NCBI GenBank assembly: GCA_963931925.1
Contig: OZ007570.1
Location: forward strand, 41,003,687-41,067,686
Reading direction: 5' to 3'
Source: Onchidella celtica
Lineage: Eukaryota > Mollusca > Gastropoda > Systellommatophora > Onchidiidae
Length of the DNA: 64,000 nucleotides
This document shows positions 47,901 to 59,900 of this stretch, piece by piece; position 1 is the first letter of the stretch, and every line of letters begins with the position of its first letter. The notes beneath the pieces are model-generated. The model was not told the DNA's origin, made no database searches, and worked only from the letters and a program-made list of their open reading frames with translations. The translations under genes were made by a program, and so were the position numbers.

Positions 47901-50900
47901 GCTGTTGAAAGCGTAGATCTTGAGGGCATCTTGTCACTGTCCTGAACAGTGCTCTAAAAACAAAATCAGTCATTTACAAGTGACTCAGATATGATGATAG
48001 GACTTCCTTAGTTGCTGTGTGACCCCAGACTTGATCCATCCTCCTCCACAAAATCTGTATTTCTTCATTTATTCATACGTAAAAAAATTACTTAGTGAAT
48101 GATTACTTTAAGAAAAAGAAGAAAGTCAACCCAAAGCTGATGATTTCCTTTGTTACGTGTGGCACAAGGAACATATCAAACAGCATATTCATATATAAAA
48201 CCCTTCAATTAGTATTGCTACATTTTTTAAAACAAAATCTAGGCGCTTAAAGAATACATGAGACTTGGCTGGTGTAAATAATTAATAAAATGAATGGTAA
48301 TGGTGCAAGGATTGCAGTGAATAACTTCATTTATTTCACTCCATATGAATGTATGGCCTGGTGGTGAGAATATGTTTTGCAACAATTATTGTGAGGTCTT
48401 TGGAGTATGGGCTTAGTAACAAAAATTCACCACAGACTTCTAAAATTATAAGATAAGATAAGATAAGATAAATTTTATTCGTCCTTGTACAAGGAAATTT
48501 GTTTTGATCATTGAATACATAACAATACAGTTACAGAAGCAGAAAGTATGATACATAGTGCGCACACACACATATATACACACACACTGATAAATTAACT
48601 AAATTAACAAAATTAACAGTGCACACAATATGCTTCCCTAACTAAAACACATTGACCTGACACGCAGGACATAATTCAACTGTGCACAGATTACGATCAA
48701 GATGACGACATTATTGTAACATCCTAGTTGATGATGGAATAAACGATTTAAAGTAGCGCTCAGTTTTAGTTTTCTTTGACAACAGCCTTAAACTTCTTAC
48801 AGATCTTATATATTCCTTGTTCAGGGGATGTTGGGGGTCATTTATAATAATATTAGCTTTTTTAATACAAGCACCAGTGTACAGCTCATCAAAATATGGC
48901 AGATCACAGATACAAATTTTGGATGCTTTTTTAATTAAATTATTGATCTTATTTTTATCTTTTTGTAAGATGTTTCCTCCCCAACAGACAACTCCATACA
49001 TCAAAACGCTCTGAATAGCCGTGGTGTAAAATATTTTCAGAATGCTTTTGCTAACTTTTAAAAAGCGGAGCTTTCTGAGGAAATACATGCGCTGGTTGGC
49101 TTTCTTGTATACATATGTTACATGCGCATGCCAGTTATGCAATGAATCAATAGTAATGCCAAGATATTTGGCCTCTGTGACAATTTCAACCTCTTCATTG
49201 TTGATAGTAAGAGGGCAAACAGGATCGTTGTTATTTTTCCTAAAGTCAAAAACAAGCTCTTTTGTTATCCACACCAAGTCAGAATTTCATTTATTCTAAG
49301 GACAGTTTTTGATGTTGATTTTCTTAATTGGTCTTATGTCTTTGTTTCTGTTTTTTTTCACTGAAACTTGCAGTCTGGTGGAGCCTACATATTTTCCAAT
49401 GGTGTAGGTTGTGATGGTGAACGCTGCTATTGGGATGGAGGATCACTGATTGCTATCAATGGTGATGTTGTAGCACAAGGGCCTCAGTTCTCTTTGGAGG
49501 AAGTGGTAAGGTTTATTGCCATCTAGACAACATGTGTCAATGCATATTGGAGCTCTCAGTTGAGATAAATGTGCTTTACAATTACTCAGTCTTGAAGTGA
49601 GGACTGAATGTGAGAGAGGTGCAGTTCTTGGGACTGATGTATTGTGAGAATATGTCTTTTATGAAACAGAAGTTTAGAGTAATGTTTTAAATATTATTTT
49701 AAAATTGGCAGGGAAGAAAATCAAAAACGGGAGATCATTTGAGTAGATGTAAATGCATTTTAGCGCTGTGGAATTCCTTTACTGAATTTTATCATCTGAA
49801 CTTTGCTATACATTTCATTAAGCTACTGAAGACCAAGTGTTGCCTTCGAAACAATTTCAAGATTTTAACCCTCATTCCTACTTTGAGTGAACTTGTCCAC
49901 ATTATGCCTAGTGCGAGGAGAGCCAGCGGCCAGTCAACCGATCATTTGCGTGTTGCCGATAACCACAGAGGTTGGGTCAGCCAGGTCCTTTTGAACATAT
50001 GTATCATGTTTACTTTTATAAACTCAGCTAGACAGCAATTAAACAACCTTAAAATCCCACCCATAGATGAAGACAAGGACCTTACAGAGGTTGACTACTG
50101 CCCTCCATGGGAAAGACAACACTTTCCCCAAATCAAAGACACTATTTATGGCATCACCTCCAAGACCAATCAGGCCGAAAGGCCGCTGCCCGGGCAAAAT
50201 TGAAATTAATAGATTAAAATTTATCCATATCCTTCCCCCCCCCCCCGCCAGAACAAGAAATAATAAAACAAGTAAAGTGAGGTGTAAATGCCAAGGGCAG
50301 CGAACCTCCTAAAATAAAGACCTCAAATCACCAATCAGTCCACTGCAGAGCTCCAATCACTCACACAGGAAACGCTGCATAACAACTAGATCTGGGTGTT
50401 CACAGACGGGTCAGCACAAGAAGCCGTAAGAGATGGAGGAGGTGGTATATATATCCAATGGGGAAGAATCAGAACTATCAGTACCCACAGGGAAATATTC
50501 TACTAACTACAGATCAGAAACAGAAGCCATACTAGAAGCTGCGCTAAACTTACAAAATCGAGACATCTACAACAAAAAAATAGTTATTCTCACAGATGCT
50601 AGGTCTGTCCTACAGGCCCTTAAAAATTCACATGATTATCATCAAAACAAACTCACCTCTGCCTTAGTGCAGTTGTGCCACACAGCAAGCAACGTGGTTC
50701 TGCAGTGGATCCCTGGCCACTGTAACATCATCGGAAACGATAAGGCAGACACGCTGGCAAAAAATGGCGTAAACCTCCCTCAAGTCAGAGAAAACATAAC
50801 ATTCTTAGAAGCCAAAAGTCACATTAAGGCAGCCTTGAAATCCAAGTGGAAACAAAGTCATCCAAGCCATGTAACAGATGATGCGATACACTTGCTCAGC

Positions 50901-53900
50901 AGAAAGGAGCAAACTGTCATTTTTAGGCTGAGAACTGGACATAACAGACTCCGGCAGCATTTTTACAAAAATTCAGGGTTCGAAACTGAGAAATGCCCAT
51001 GTGGAAATTCCCCAGAGAATGCAGAACATGTCCTCCAACAATGCCGCCTCTACAGACAACAGAGGGAAAACAGCTGACCCCGAGGTGCGGCACTACACAC
51101 TAAGCTATATGGGACAGCAGAAGAACTCAGGAGCACAGCGTCCTTCATAAAGGCTACCGGCCTTCTGATATAAACAGTCTGACACGAAGAACACAGAGGA
51201 AGAAGAATGTCTACTTTAGGACACAGTAACAACAATAATGGTGGACAAATTTAATTGTAAGTGACCCCTATGATATTTTGATAAAGTACTTGTGATGAGA
51301 TGCAAAAAGTTCTATTGTTAAATAGAATACCCATAATCAAGAATTTTCTGCATTTAGATGCTGTTTAATACACGTGTTAACCCTTTCCCAGAAGCTCTGC
51401 ACTTTTTTTTTTTGTCCCAAAGTCAGGCCATTCAGGTGAACAAATTATTTTTTAAGCCAGGCACTTAATGTACTAACCACATGTATCATGGCATTTGCCT
51501 TCTTCCTCCTCCGCTATGTAAAGGTTCCATGTACTATGATGTTAGTTTTCTTAGCACACCTTTAGCAAGAGATTTGATTTCCAGCTGGTGGAGTAAATAC
51601 ATTTACTGAAAAGAAACACAATATGTCTCTAATTACCACATCAAACAAAGACTACAACCAACAACAAAGTCGGTCATTTTCTCCCAGTTTTCAATGACGA
51701 AAAACCTACCGACAGACGCCCTCATGCAGCATGCCCTAATATTACATTGGAATTCACTATTACAGACATAGAACAGTTTCTCAAATATGCAGATGGCCCC
51801 TTTCTTGTCATTTGACATGTAGACGACAACCAGCATCAAGTCAAAAGTTTTCCCAAGATTTTCCTCAGTTGGAACTTCAGACCATCAGTACTATTACACG
51901 AGTATGACAAATGTGTGGTGGCCCGAGAAAACCCACCACATGTTGCTGGGCCTAGTTTTGAGCCAGAGCTCAAAATAGGTCAAGAATGTGACCCCGGGTC
52001 AAAATATAGTTACACACAGAAATGAAATGGTCATCCACTTTCCTATCACTTATTAGCTGTTTGAAATCAAATTCCACGTATAAATATTTTATTTTCAATT
52101 ATTTCTGATACCTATTTCATGATCGATTTGCTAAAATCGACCCTAAAATCGTTCGACAATGCGGATGTATTTTTACATGCTAAGGTTTTTCCAAACCCCT
52201 TCATGTCATATACGGTTTTGTTCGGAGTTTATCGTAGTTTCGTTTACTACCGAGTGCGCATAAATACAGCAGACGACCTTTGAACTATAAGTAGTGCGCA
52301 TGTGTGTAAACAAAGAGCAGAGAAGCAGAAATAAAGTCATGCGTGCGTGTGTCTTTGAGAGAGAGAGAGAGATAATTATTCTTCACTGCCTACTTGTGGA
52401 ATGTTTTTACTGTACAATGAACAAGGAAATAGAGAGGGAACTAGAAGCAGCAGAGATGTGGTTTATTTGAAGAATATTGAGAATATCACGGACGGAGAAA
52501 AAATCGAATGAGTCAGTGCTATTTTGACTTAGATCTAGCAAAATTCATGTCTACTGCAAAATAAATTCAGTGAATGGTTATTATTGATTGAATGACTGTA
52601 GATACCTCTTCTTCAGTGTGATGGGGAGCAGTTGGAGTGATTGCCGAAGTATTTTCAACATCATATGTGTGTTATTATGGGTGAAATCGAAGTGTAAACT
52701 TTAAACGCGATTTTCTCAGTTTCTGTTTTTGTTGACTGGCTGTATTTAAAAATTCATAACTTTGTCCAGAATTGACCAATTTGAATAATTTAAAAAGCAA
52801 AATAAACAGAAATGATTGCCGCAGACAGCTGTACCATTAACTCAAAATGTCCAAATTTCACCATGTGGTGGGTTTTCTCAGGCCACCACACAAATAGTTA
52901 CGAACAGTTGCACTGTAATAAACATAAGTGGATGAAACCGCTTTGTGAGACATAGTAGAGGTGACAGGATAGATAAACAAGCGAAACTAGTGTGAAAAAA
53001 ACGATAGTCCCAGTGTAGCGTCTGCAAGCTACCCCTTGCCCTTCCCTGTTGCTTGTTATACTGGTGACTGAGCATGTGTTCACTTCTTTTTTCATTTTAT
53101 TGTTGACGTTCGCCAGAATGTACTCCGTGACCTTACCCTCCCTTCTTAGTGAGTAGTTGTTGGGTGATCGTAAATATTAGTATGTTCCCGAACGTTCGAT
53201 AATGTTGTGGATATAGAAGTTTACGCCAGATTTGGCCTTGAGTGATGTAACCTGGTGACGTATGGATACGTGATTGGTTAGTTTGTGTGTTCGGGCGAGG
53301 GCAGAGGTTACGTTTATTTCGGGAACTTTCTGTAGAAATGTCTATATATATGGACCCATGTGAGTGGTTGGTTGGTGAGTAAGTGAGTTTTCTTCTCTGT
53401 GGCGTAGGATATTTACTTGTTCATTGGTGCCTTCCTAGTATTATATTGTTAAGATACAGTTATTAACCCCAGTCCTGCGGGAGGCCACTATATTGGCCTC
53501 CCCGCGCAACACGGGAGGCCATTATTTTGTCTGACACGCTTAACCGCGGGTCCTGCGGGAGGCCACATTTTTGTATAGCAGTGGTGCGCCTCGCGCTTTG
53601 GTTATTTGGTTGCCAAGGCTGTCGTTGTTGTTGTTTTTTCACTTTTTTTTTTCCACACAATTTTCGCGTGTTTATCTATCCTGCCACCCCTACTATATCT
53701 AACAAAATGGTATCGGCCGATTACGTTTATTACGATGCAACTATTCGTCATACTCGTGTAATAGTACTGGCAGTCTGAAGTTTGAACTGGGGAAAATCTT
53801 GGGGAAACTTTTACTTTGATGCTGGTTGTCGTCTAAAGTGAAATGAGAAGAAAGGGGCCATGTGCGTATTTGAGACGCCGTTCTACGTCTGTAATTATGA

Positions 53901-56900
53901 ATTCCGATGTAATATTAGGGCATGCTGCATAAGGGCGTCTGTCAGTAGGTTTTTCATCAGGGAAAACTGGGAGAAAATGACCGACTTTGTTGTTGGTTGT
54001 AGTCTTTATTTGATGTGGTAATTGGAGAGATATTGTTTTCTTTTGCTTAAACCGCTTTTCAGTACATGTATGTGCTCTACGACCTGGAACTGGAAATCAA
54101 ATCTCTTGCTAAAACTAACATCATAGTACGTGGACGCTTTACATAGTAGAGGAGCGAGAAGGCAATGCCACTATACATGTGGTTAGTAAATTAAGCGAAT
54201 GGCTTAAAAAATAATTCGTTCACCTGAATGGCCTGACTTAGGGACAGAAAAAGCGCAGAGGTCTTGGGAAAATGATAAAACGTGTGTTAAACGGCATGTA
54301 AATGCAGAAAATTCTTGATTTGGGCCTTCCATTTCACAATAAAACCTACTGCATATCATCACAAGTACTTTATCCAAATATCATAGTGGTCCCTTACGAT
54401 TTATCCACCACTATTGTTGTTATTGCGTCCTGAAGTATACGCGATACACGTGTTCACAAGGACCCGATTGACCCGACCGCCGAAGTTATCGGCAACACGC
54501 GAACGATCGGCTGACTGGCCGCTGGCTATCCCCGCACGGGGCGTTACGTGGACGAGTTCACTCAACGCAGGATGAGGGTTAAACTTTAGTATTATTTAAT
54601 CGATCGTCGGATCTCGTGTTTATTTATTCTACAGCTGTAATAGTTTCGTTTTCTAAAGGGTTGTAGTTAGATCAACTAACTTCCCCTTACTATAACGTGC
54701 TAGAACAACCTCAGCTGTTACACCCAGCAACCGAATAAACAAAACAAGAGGGGCAGCTTGTTATACAATAAATTGGCCTCCCACAGGACCTGGTTGGCAA
54801 AAAGTAGGCCACAATGTTGTCCTTGCATGTTTGCGCGGGGAGGCCAATATAGTGGCCTCCTGCAGGACGAGGGTTAAGTATATTCACTAACATCTGTCAG
54901 GACTTATAGCTCTTATTTTTGTACTTCCTCTTAATTTCCTTTTCAGAATTTTGTGAAAATTATATTTATTTCTTAACAGACTGTCATAACTGCTACTATT
55001 GACTTGGAAGACATTAGATGTTACAAAAATTTGTTTCGGTCAAGATCTGTTGTGGTAGGTACAAGGTATATGTACAGTAGAACCTGGAAGAGAGGGGTGC
55101 ATTGTTTCTAATATATTGACTTCCTGAATGACATAAATGTGTCATACCTATTTTGGTTACAAATTAGAGGACTGCCAGATTTCTGGGTTTGCAAGTTTCA
55201 CATGCTCCAGTTACCTGGATTCCATTGCATTTTATTTTGATGCAAGCCTTTTAACAAAACTGTTTTAAACTGGCATTGCAATCACTGGGGTTACAGATGT
55301 GAGCCTTTTTTGGGTGTATGTGTGTGTTTGGGAGAAGTGGTTATGATCAAAGATTGGAAGGATTGTACTGGCGGTCATTTTTTTCCATTAGCAATGGTCA
55401 AAAGATAGGGGCTCAATAAACAGTAGGTATAGGGTAATTGTGTTTAATGTGTTTATATTATATAAAATGTTGACATCTGACACATTCCTGGAATTTCATA
55501 TACAGATACATTTTAGAAATTAAATTTACCTTAAGTTAATGGTCCATAATTTGAATAAATCCAAACTTCATCCTTGGAGATTACAGAAAAGTAAAAATAG
55601 ATATTTAGACAAAATGAAGTAAAAAAAAAAAGGCAGTTAATGGGAGAACTCAAGATAAAGATTTAATCTCATTATAAATCCTGAAATGTTGACCATCAGC
55701 CATCCTGTCTTCCAGGCTGCTTCAACCAAGAGCTTTCCACGTGTAGTGGCAGAATTTGCACTGTCAGATGGAGATGATTACAACCTTCTAGCAGAGTCAA
55801 AACCAATCTCATTTAATTTTCTACCCGCTGAGGAAGAAATCAGGTAGGATTAATATGTTGGAAGTTATAAATTATAAAAAAGAAATTGGGATTTGAGCTC
55901 TCAATCTCTCTGTTTACATATTAATCAGCAGAACATAAGATTTTTTTTATTGTTTTCATGGAAAAATGGCAATAATTGAAATGTTGAATGCATGTTGGAC
56001 AGTGTGTGAGGATGTTCATTCCTGAATCATAGCAGTATTGTAAGTGGCTATAGGTGGTCATACATCCTTGAAAATTTTGTACAGGATTTAGTGTTTTTTC
56101 CCTTTTGTCTCCTTGTATGGAGTACTTAAATATGCAGTCATGAATTGAAAGAAGAGGAAAATGCAGGGCATTTCTCATATTGCTTTGTGCATTTTTTAGC
56201 TAAACGTGCAAAATTACCTGTGTCTGAAAAATCTTCAGAAAAATGAAACCCGTGTGTTACTAGTTATATGAAACTGGAATGTGATACACTCTATTTTAAG
56301 GCTTGGCCCAGCTTGTTGGTTGTGGGACTATCTGCGACGCAGTGGCCAAGGTGGTTTCTTTCTGCCTCTGAGTGGTGGCATAGACAGTTCAAGCACAGCT
56401 TGCATTGTGGCTTCAATGTGTTATTTAATCTGTGATGCAGTAACTCGTGGAAGTAAGTAAACATGTCTCATCAAGGCAGCTTTAATCTTCAACATTGGAT
56501 TAGCAGTTTCTGGATTGTTGGGTTTGTTTTGTTTTTTTTATAACTAGATACACCACAGGTGAGGATGTGAAGGAGCACGGGCTTCCAGTAAAGATTCTGC
56601 ATTGGAGGGATAAAGCATCTATACTGGTGAAGAAAGAGCAAAGCCAGAAAACTTAGTAAACAAGATGAATATCATGCACTGAAGAAGGAAATCCAAACAA
56701 AGATCAGAAGAGACAAGAATGCATGGTTAGAAAGAGAGTGTGCAAACATAACAGAATGTAATACACAAAGAAAGTCAAAAGAAATGTTTGAACAAATAAG
56801 AAAAGTAAAAAAGAGGGATTTCCAACCACAGAACTTGAGTCTGAACAACAAAGAAGGCACAACACTGACAAACACAAAAGATGTGCTCTCAAGATGGCAC

Positions 56901-59900
56901 GAATACGGCAAGATGCTGTTTGCGGACAACATCAGACCAGACCCGAGGGACCTCCAACAACCAGACTCACAACAGATAGATAAAGAACCAGAACCTCTCT
57001 TGGAGGAAGTACAGGCTGCAATAAAACAAATAAAGAATGGAAAATCCCCTGGATTAGACAACATACCAGGTGAACTCCTGAAACATACCAGCGAATCAGG
57101 AATAAAAGCACTCCACCAAATGATCTGCAAAATTTGGCAGACAAATGAATGGCCAACAGACTGGAAGCTACAAGAATTCGTCATGCTGTACAAAAGCGGC
57201 AATGTCAAAAACTGTGGAAATTATAGAACCATCGCCCTCATCAGTCACACCAGCAAAATCCTGCTCATCATCATACTCAACAGAATGAAATCAAAGGTAG
57301 AAGAGGAACTATCAGAATGTCAAGCTGGTTACAGGACCAACAGAGGAACCGCTGACATGCTCTTCATACTACAAATAATGATTGAACAAATAAGAAGCAA
57401 TGGAAACGAAGCCTTCATCACGTTCATAGACTACAGCAAAGCGTTCGACAGCGTTAGGCACCATCACCTGTTCGATATAATGATTAAGATGGGATTCCCG
57501 AAACACCTTGTGACCCTCATCGCTGCACTATACCACGAACAAAAGGCAACGATTAGATGGAACAATGAGAACTGTCCATATTTCAACATCGAGAAAGGAG
57601 TCAGACAGGGTTGCATACTTTCACCTCATCTTTTCAATATTTATACTGAGCAGATCATGAGAAACGCAGACATAGAAGATATGGGAATAAAGATCGGAGG
57701 CCGAAACATCACAAACCTTCGCTACGCTGATGACACAGCTCTTATGTCAGATAACATCACCAGCATGAAAAGAGTGTTGCACAGAGTGGATGAAGCGGGC
57801 AAGACAGCAGGCCTACACCTAAATGCTAAGAAAACGAAAGTCATGCATACTGGAACAGGGCACCATGAACACCAGGAGATACTAGTAAACAAAACAGCAC
57901 TAGAAAAAGTGACTGATTTCAAATACCTAGGATCACATAAATCGCAAGATGGAAGCTGCTCAAAGGACATAAAAACAAGGATAGGAATGGCAAAACACAA
58001 AATGGTTCAACTAAACAACATTTGGAAGGATAGAGGCACACCAACGGACCTCAAAGTGAACATACTTAAGTGCTTGATCTGGCCAGTCCTACTATATGGT
58101 TGTGAAGCCTGGACACTCAAAAAGGCAGACATAACAAGATTGGAGGCAGCTGAAATGTGGCTTTACAGAAGGCTACTCAGAATAAGTTGGACAGAACGGA
58201 GAACAAATACAAGCATCTTAGAACAGCTTGGCACCACCAGAAGAATAACACCTGAAATAAATAAAAGAAGACTTGCATACATCGGCCACGCGGCCCGAAA
58301 CAAAAGCACGGCCCTTATGATATCAATCCTTCAAGGAAAGACAGAAACAAAGAGAAAACAAGGAAGACCACCCATTACATATCACGATAACATCAAGAAA
58401 GTCAGCCAGCTGGAAATAAGTGAACTAACTAGGAAAGCTAAGGACAGGATTGGGTGGAGGAGATTTTGTCGTGACATCCACTGTAGCAGCTAACATCGAT
58501 GACGATGAAGCCGACAGGTGACAGGTGAGGTGACTGGTGAAAAGAAGTAAAATTGCTAGGTGAAAATCAGCAACCCTAGATCTAGGGCTGGGCAAGGAAA
58601 GAAAATAATTTAGCCCATTGAGCCAAGCATAATTTCAGATCCTCAATATTCAGGTTGATTCAGTTGCTCATGTGAGAAAGTGAATATTTGCCAAGGTTCT
58701 CGGCGGCAAACATTTGTGACAGAATGTGATTTGGAATCTGAAGTTCTTACAGTATATTCTACCATTTTCAGTATCGTTATTTTTAAAGCTACAGTGGAAC
58801 CTGCTGAAGCCAAAATTCAGGGGACCAGCAACTGTATTTCATATTAACAGTATTTTGAATAAAGGGTAATTGTTTTAAAATCACCATGTTTAGTTTTTTA
58901 GAAGGAAGCAATATAAGACACCTTGATAATTTTACCCTATTATCCCCTTTGGTATTATATATCCAACAACCAAACTATTTTTATTTGTTTGTGGGTGCAT
59001 GTATGAATGCATGCTTGAGTAGTGAGTCAATCACTGACAGCGAGAGAGAGAGAGAGAGAGACTTGTGTACAGTTGATGAAAAGAAAAGCCTAAACCGTGG
59101 TTGTGATCAATCAGTTGTTTTGAGAATAATGTATTTGAACAGCTGCACATTAATTCTGTTATTGAATGTATTGTATTTGTAGTCGATTTGACATGATGGC
59201 ACGTTCATAGTGATTCATGGAATGGTGAGCAGACGAGAGGGTGCCTGGTTAGAAAAAAACAGCACCTTTCTGTCAGGTTTCTTCTTCAGCCAATTCAGTG
59301 ACAGCACATTGTCTCCCATCCTCCCCTGCAACCCCATCAAGTAGACCTGCATAGTCGGGCATGAAATTAACAAGGCAGGAATGTTTTATTTCACATCAAA
59401 GGCAATGAACTTTTGAGATAGCACCTTCGCTCGACTAAATAAGTGAATGAGAATCTTTCTGTGGAAAAAGAATTGCATGATTTTCGCCAAATGTTTTGAG
59501 GGATAAACATATGAGGAATAGAAAGGGATTATGGCGTTTACCATGGAAATCTTTCTGATAAAGGGAGATTTCTCATAATCTGCTTTCAGTTTTAGCAGGT
59601 TCCGCCATATTTTGAAAAAGAGACAAATTTCTCCAAAGGTGCTCATCTTTATGGAAGATGTAAACAGGTTAAATCGTGACTATGGCCTTTCCATACTCTA
59701 AAAATTTTATTCTCATTATTGCTTTCAAGAGAATTGAAATTTACAATTTATTTTGGCTTCCTGGTAACCATTGCATCCCTGCATCAGGGTGAAAGAAAAC
59801 AGTGGGTTCGGAGCAATTATTTTTGAAAGAATGGAAGTAATGTTGAAATTACTCTATTTTAAGGTAAGTTTTGAAATGTATTTTTCAGACAGAACTGTTC

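Larger units (their letters stand above)
49865..53000 (-). mobile_element. TTAA element copy B, interrupted twice
   Basis: Begins with TTAACCCTCATTCCTACTTT at 49865. Segments 49865-50016, 51218-51912 and 52892-53000 match, on the opposite strand and in order, 54582 back to about 53640. Landmarks include AGCCAGCGGCCAGTCA, TAACAACAAT, AGGCCATTCAGGTGAAC and GACAGGATAGATAAAC (GGCAGG in the partner). Its far end could not be found; matching fades after about 53000. Confidence 0.7.
49506..54979. other. NADSYN1 intron made of nested transposons
   Basis: Contains, in order: start of TTAA element copy B (49865), LINE with RNase H (50017-51206) holding a SINE piece, more of copy B (51218-51912), an AAAT-target TIR element (51913-52891), the rest of copy B (to about 53000), then a TTAA element in the other orientation (53463-54877). 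Flanking exons still join in frame. Confidence 0.85.

Noticed and set aside
57722..58000. 92-aa and other minus-strand frames opposite the LINE ORF
   Set aside because: Antisense shadows of the reverse transcriptase frame.
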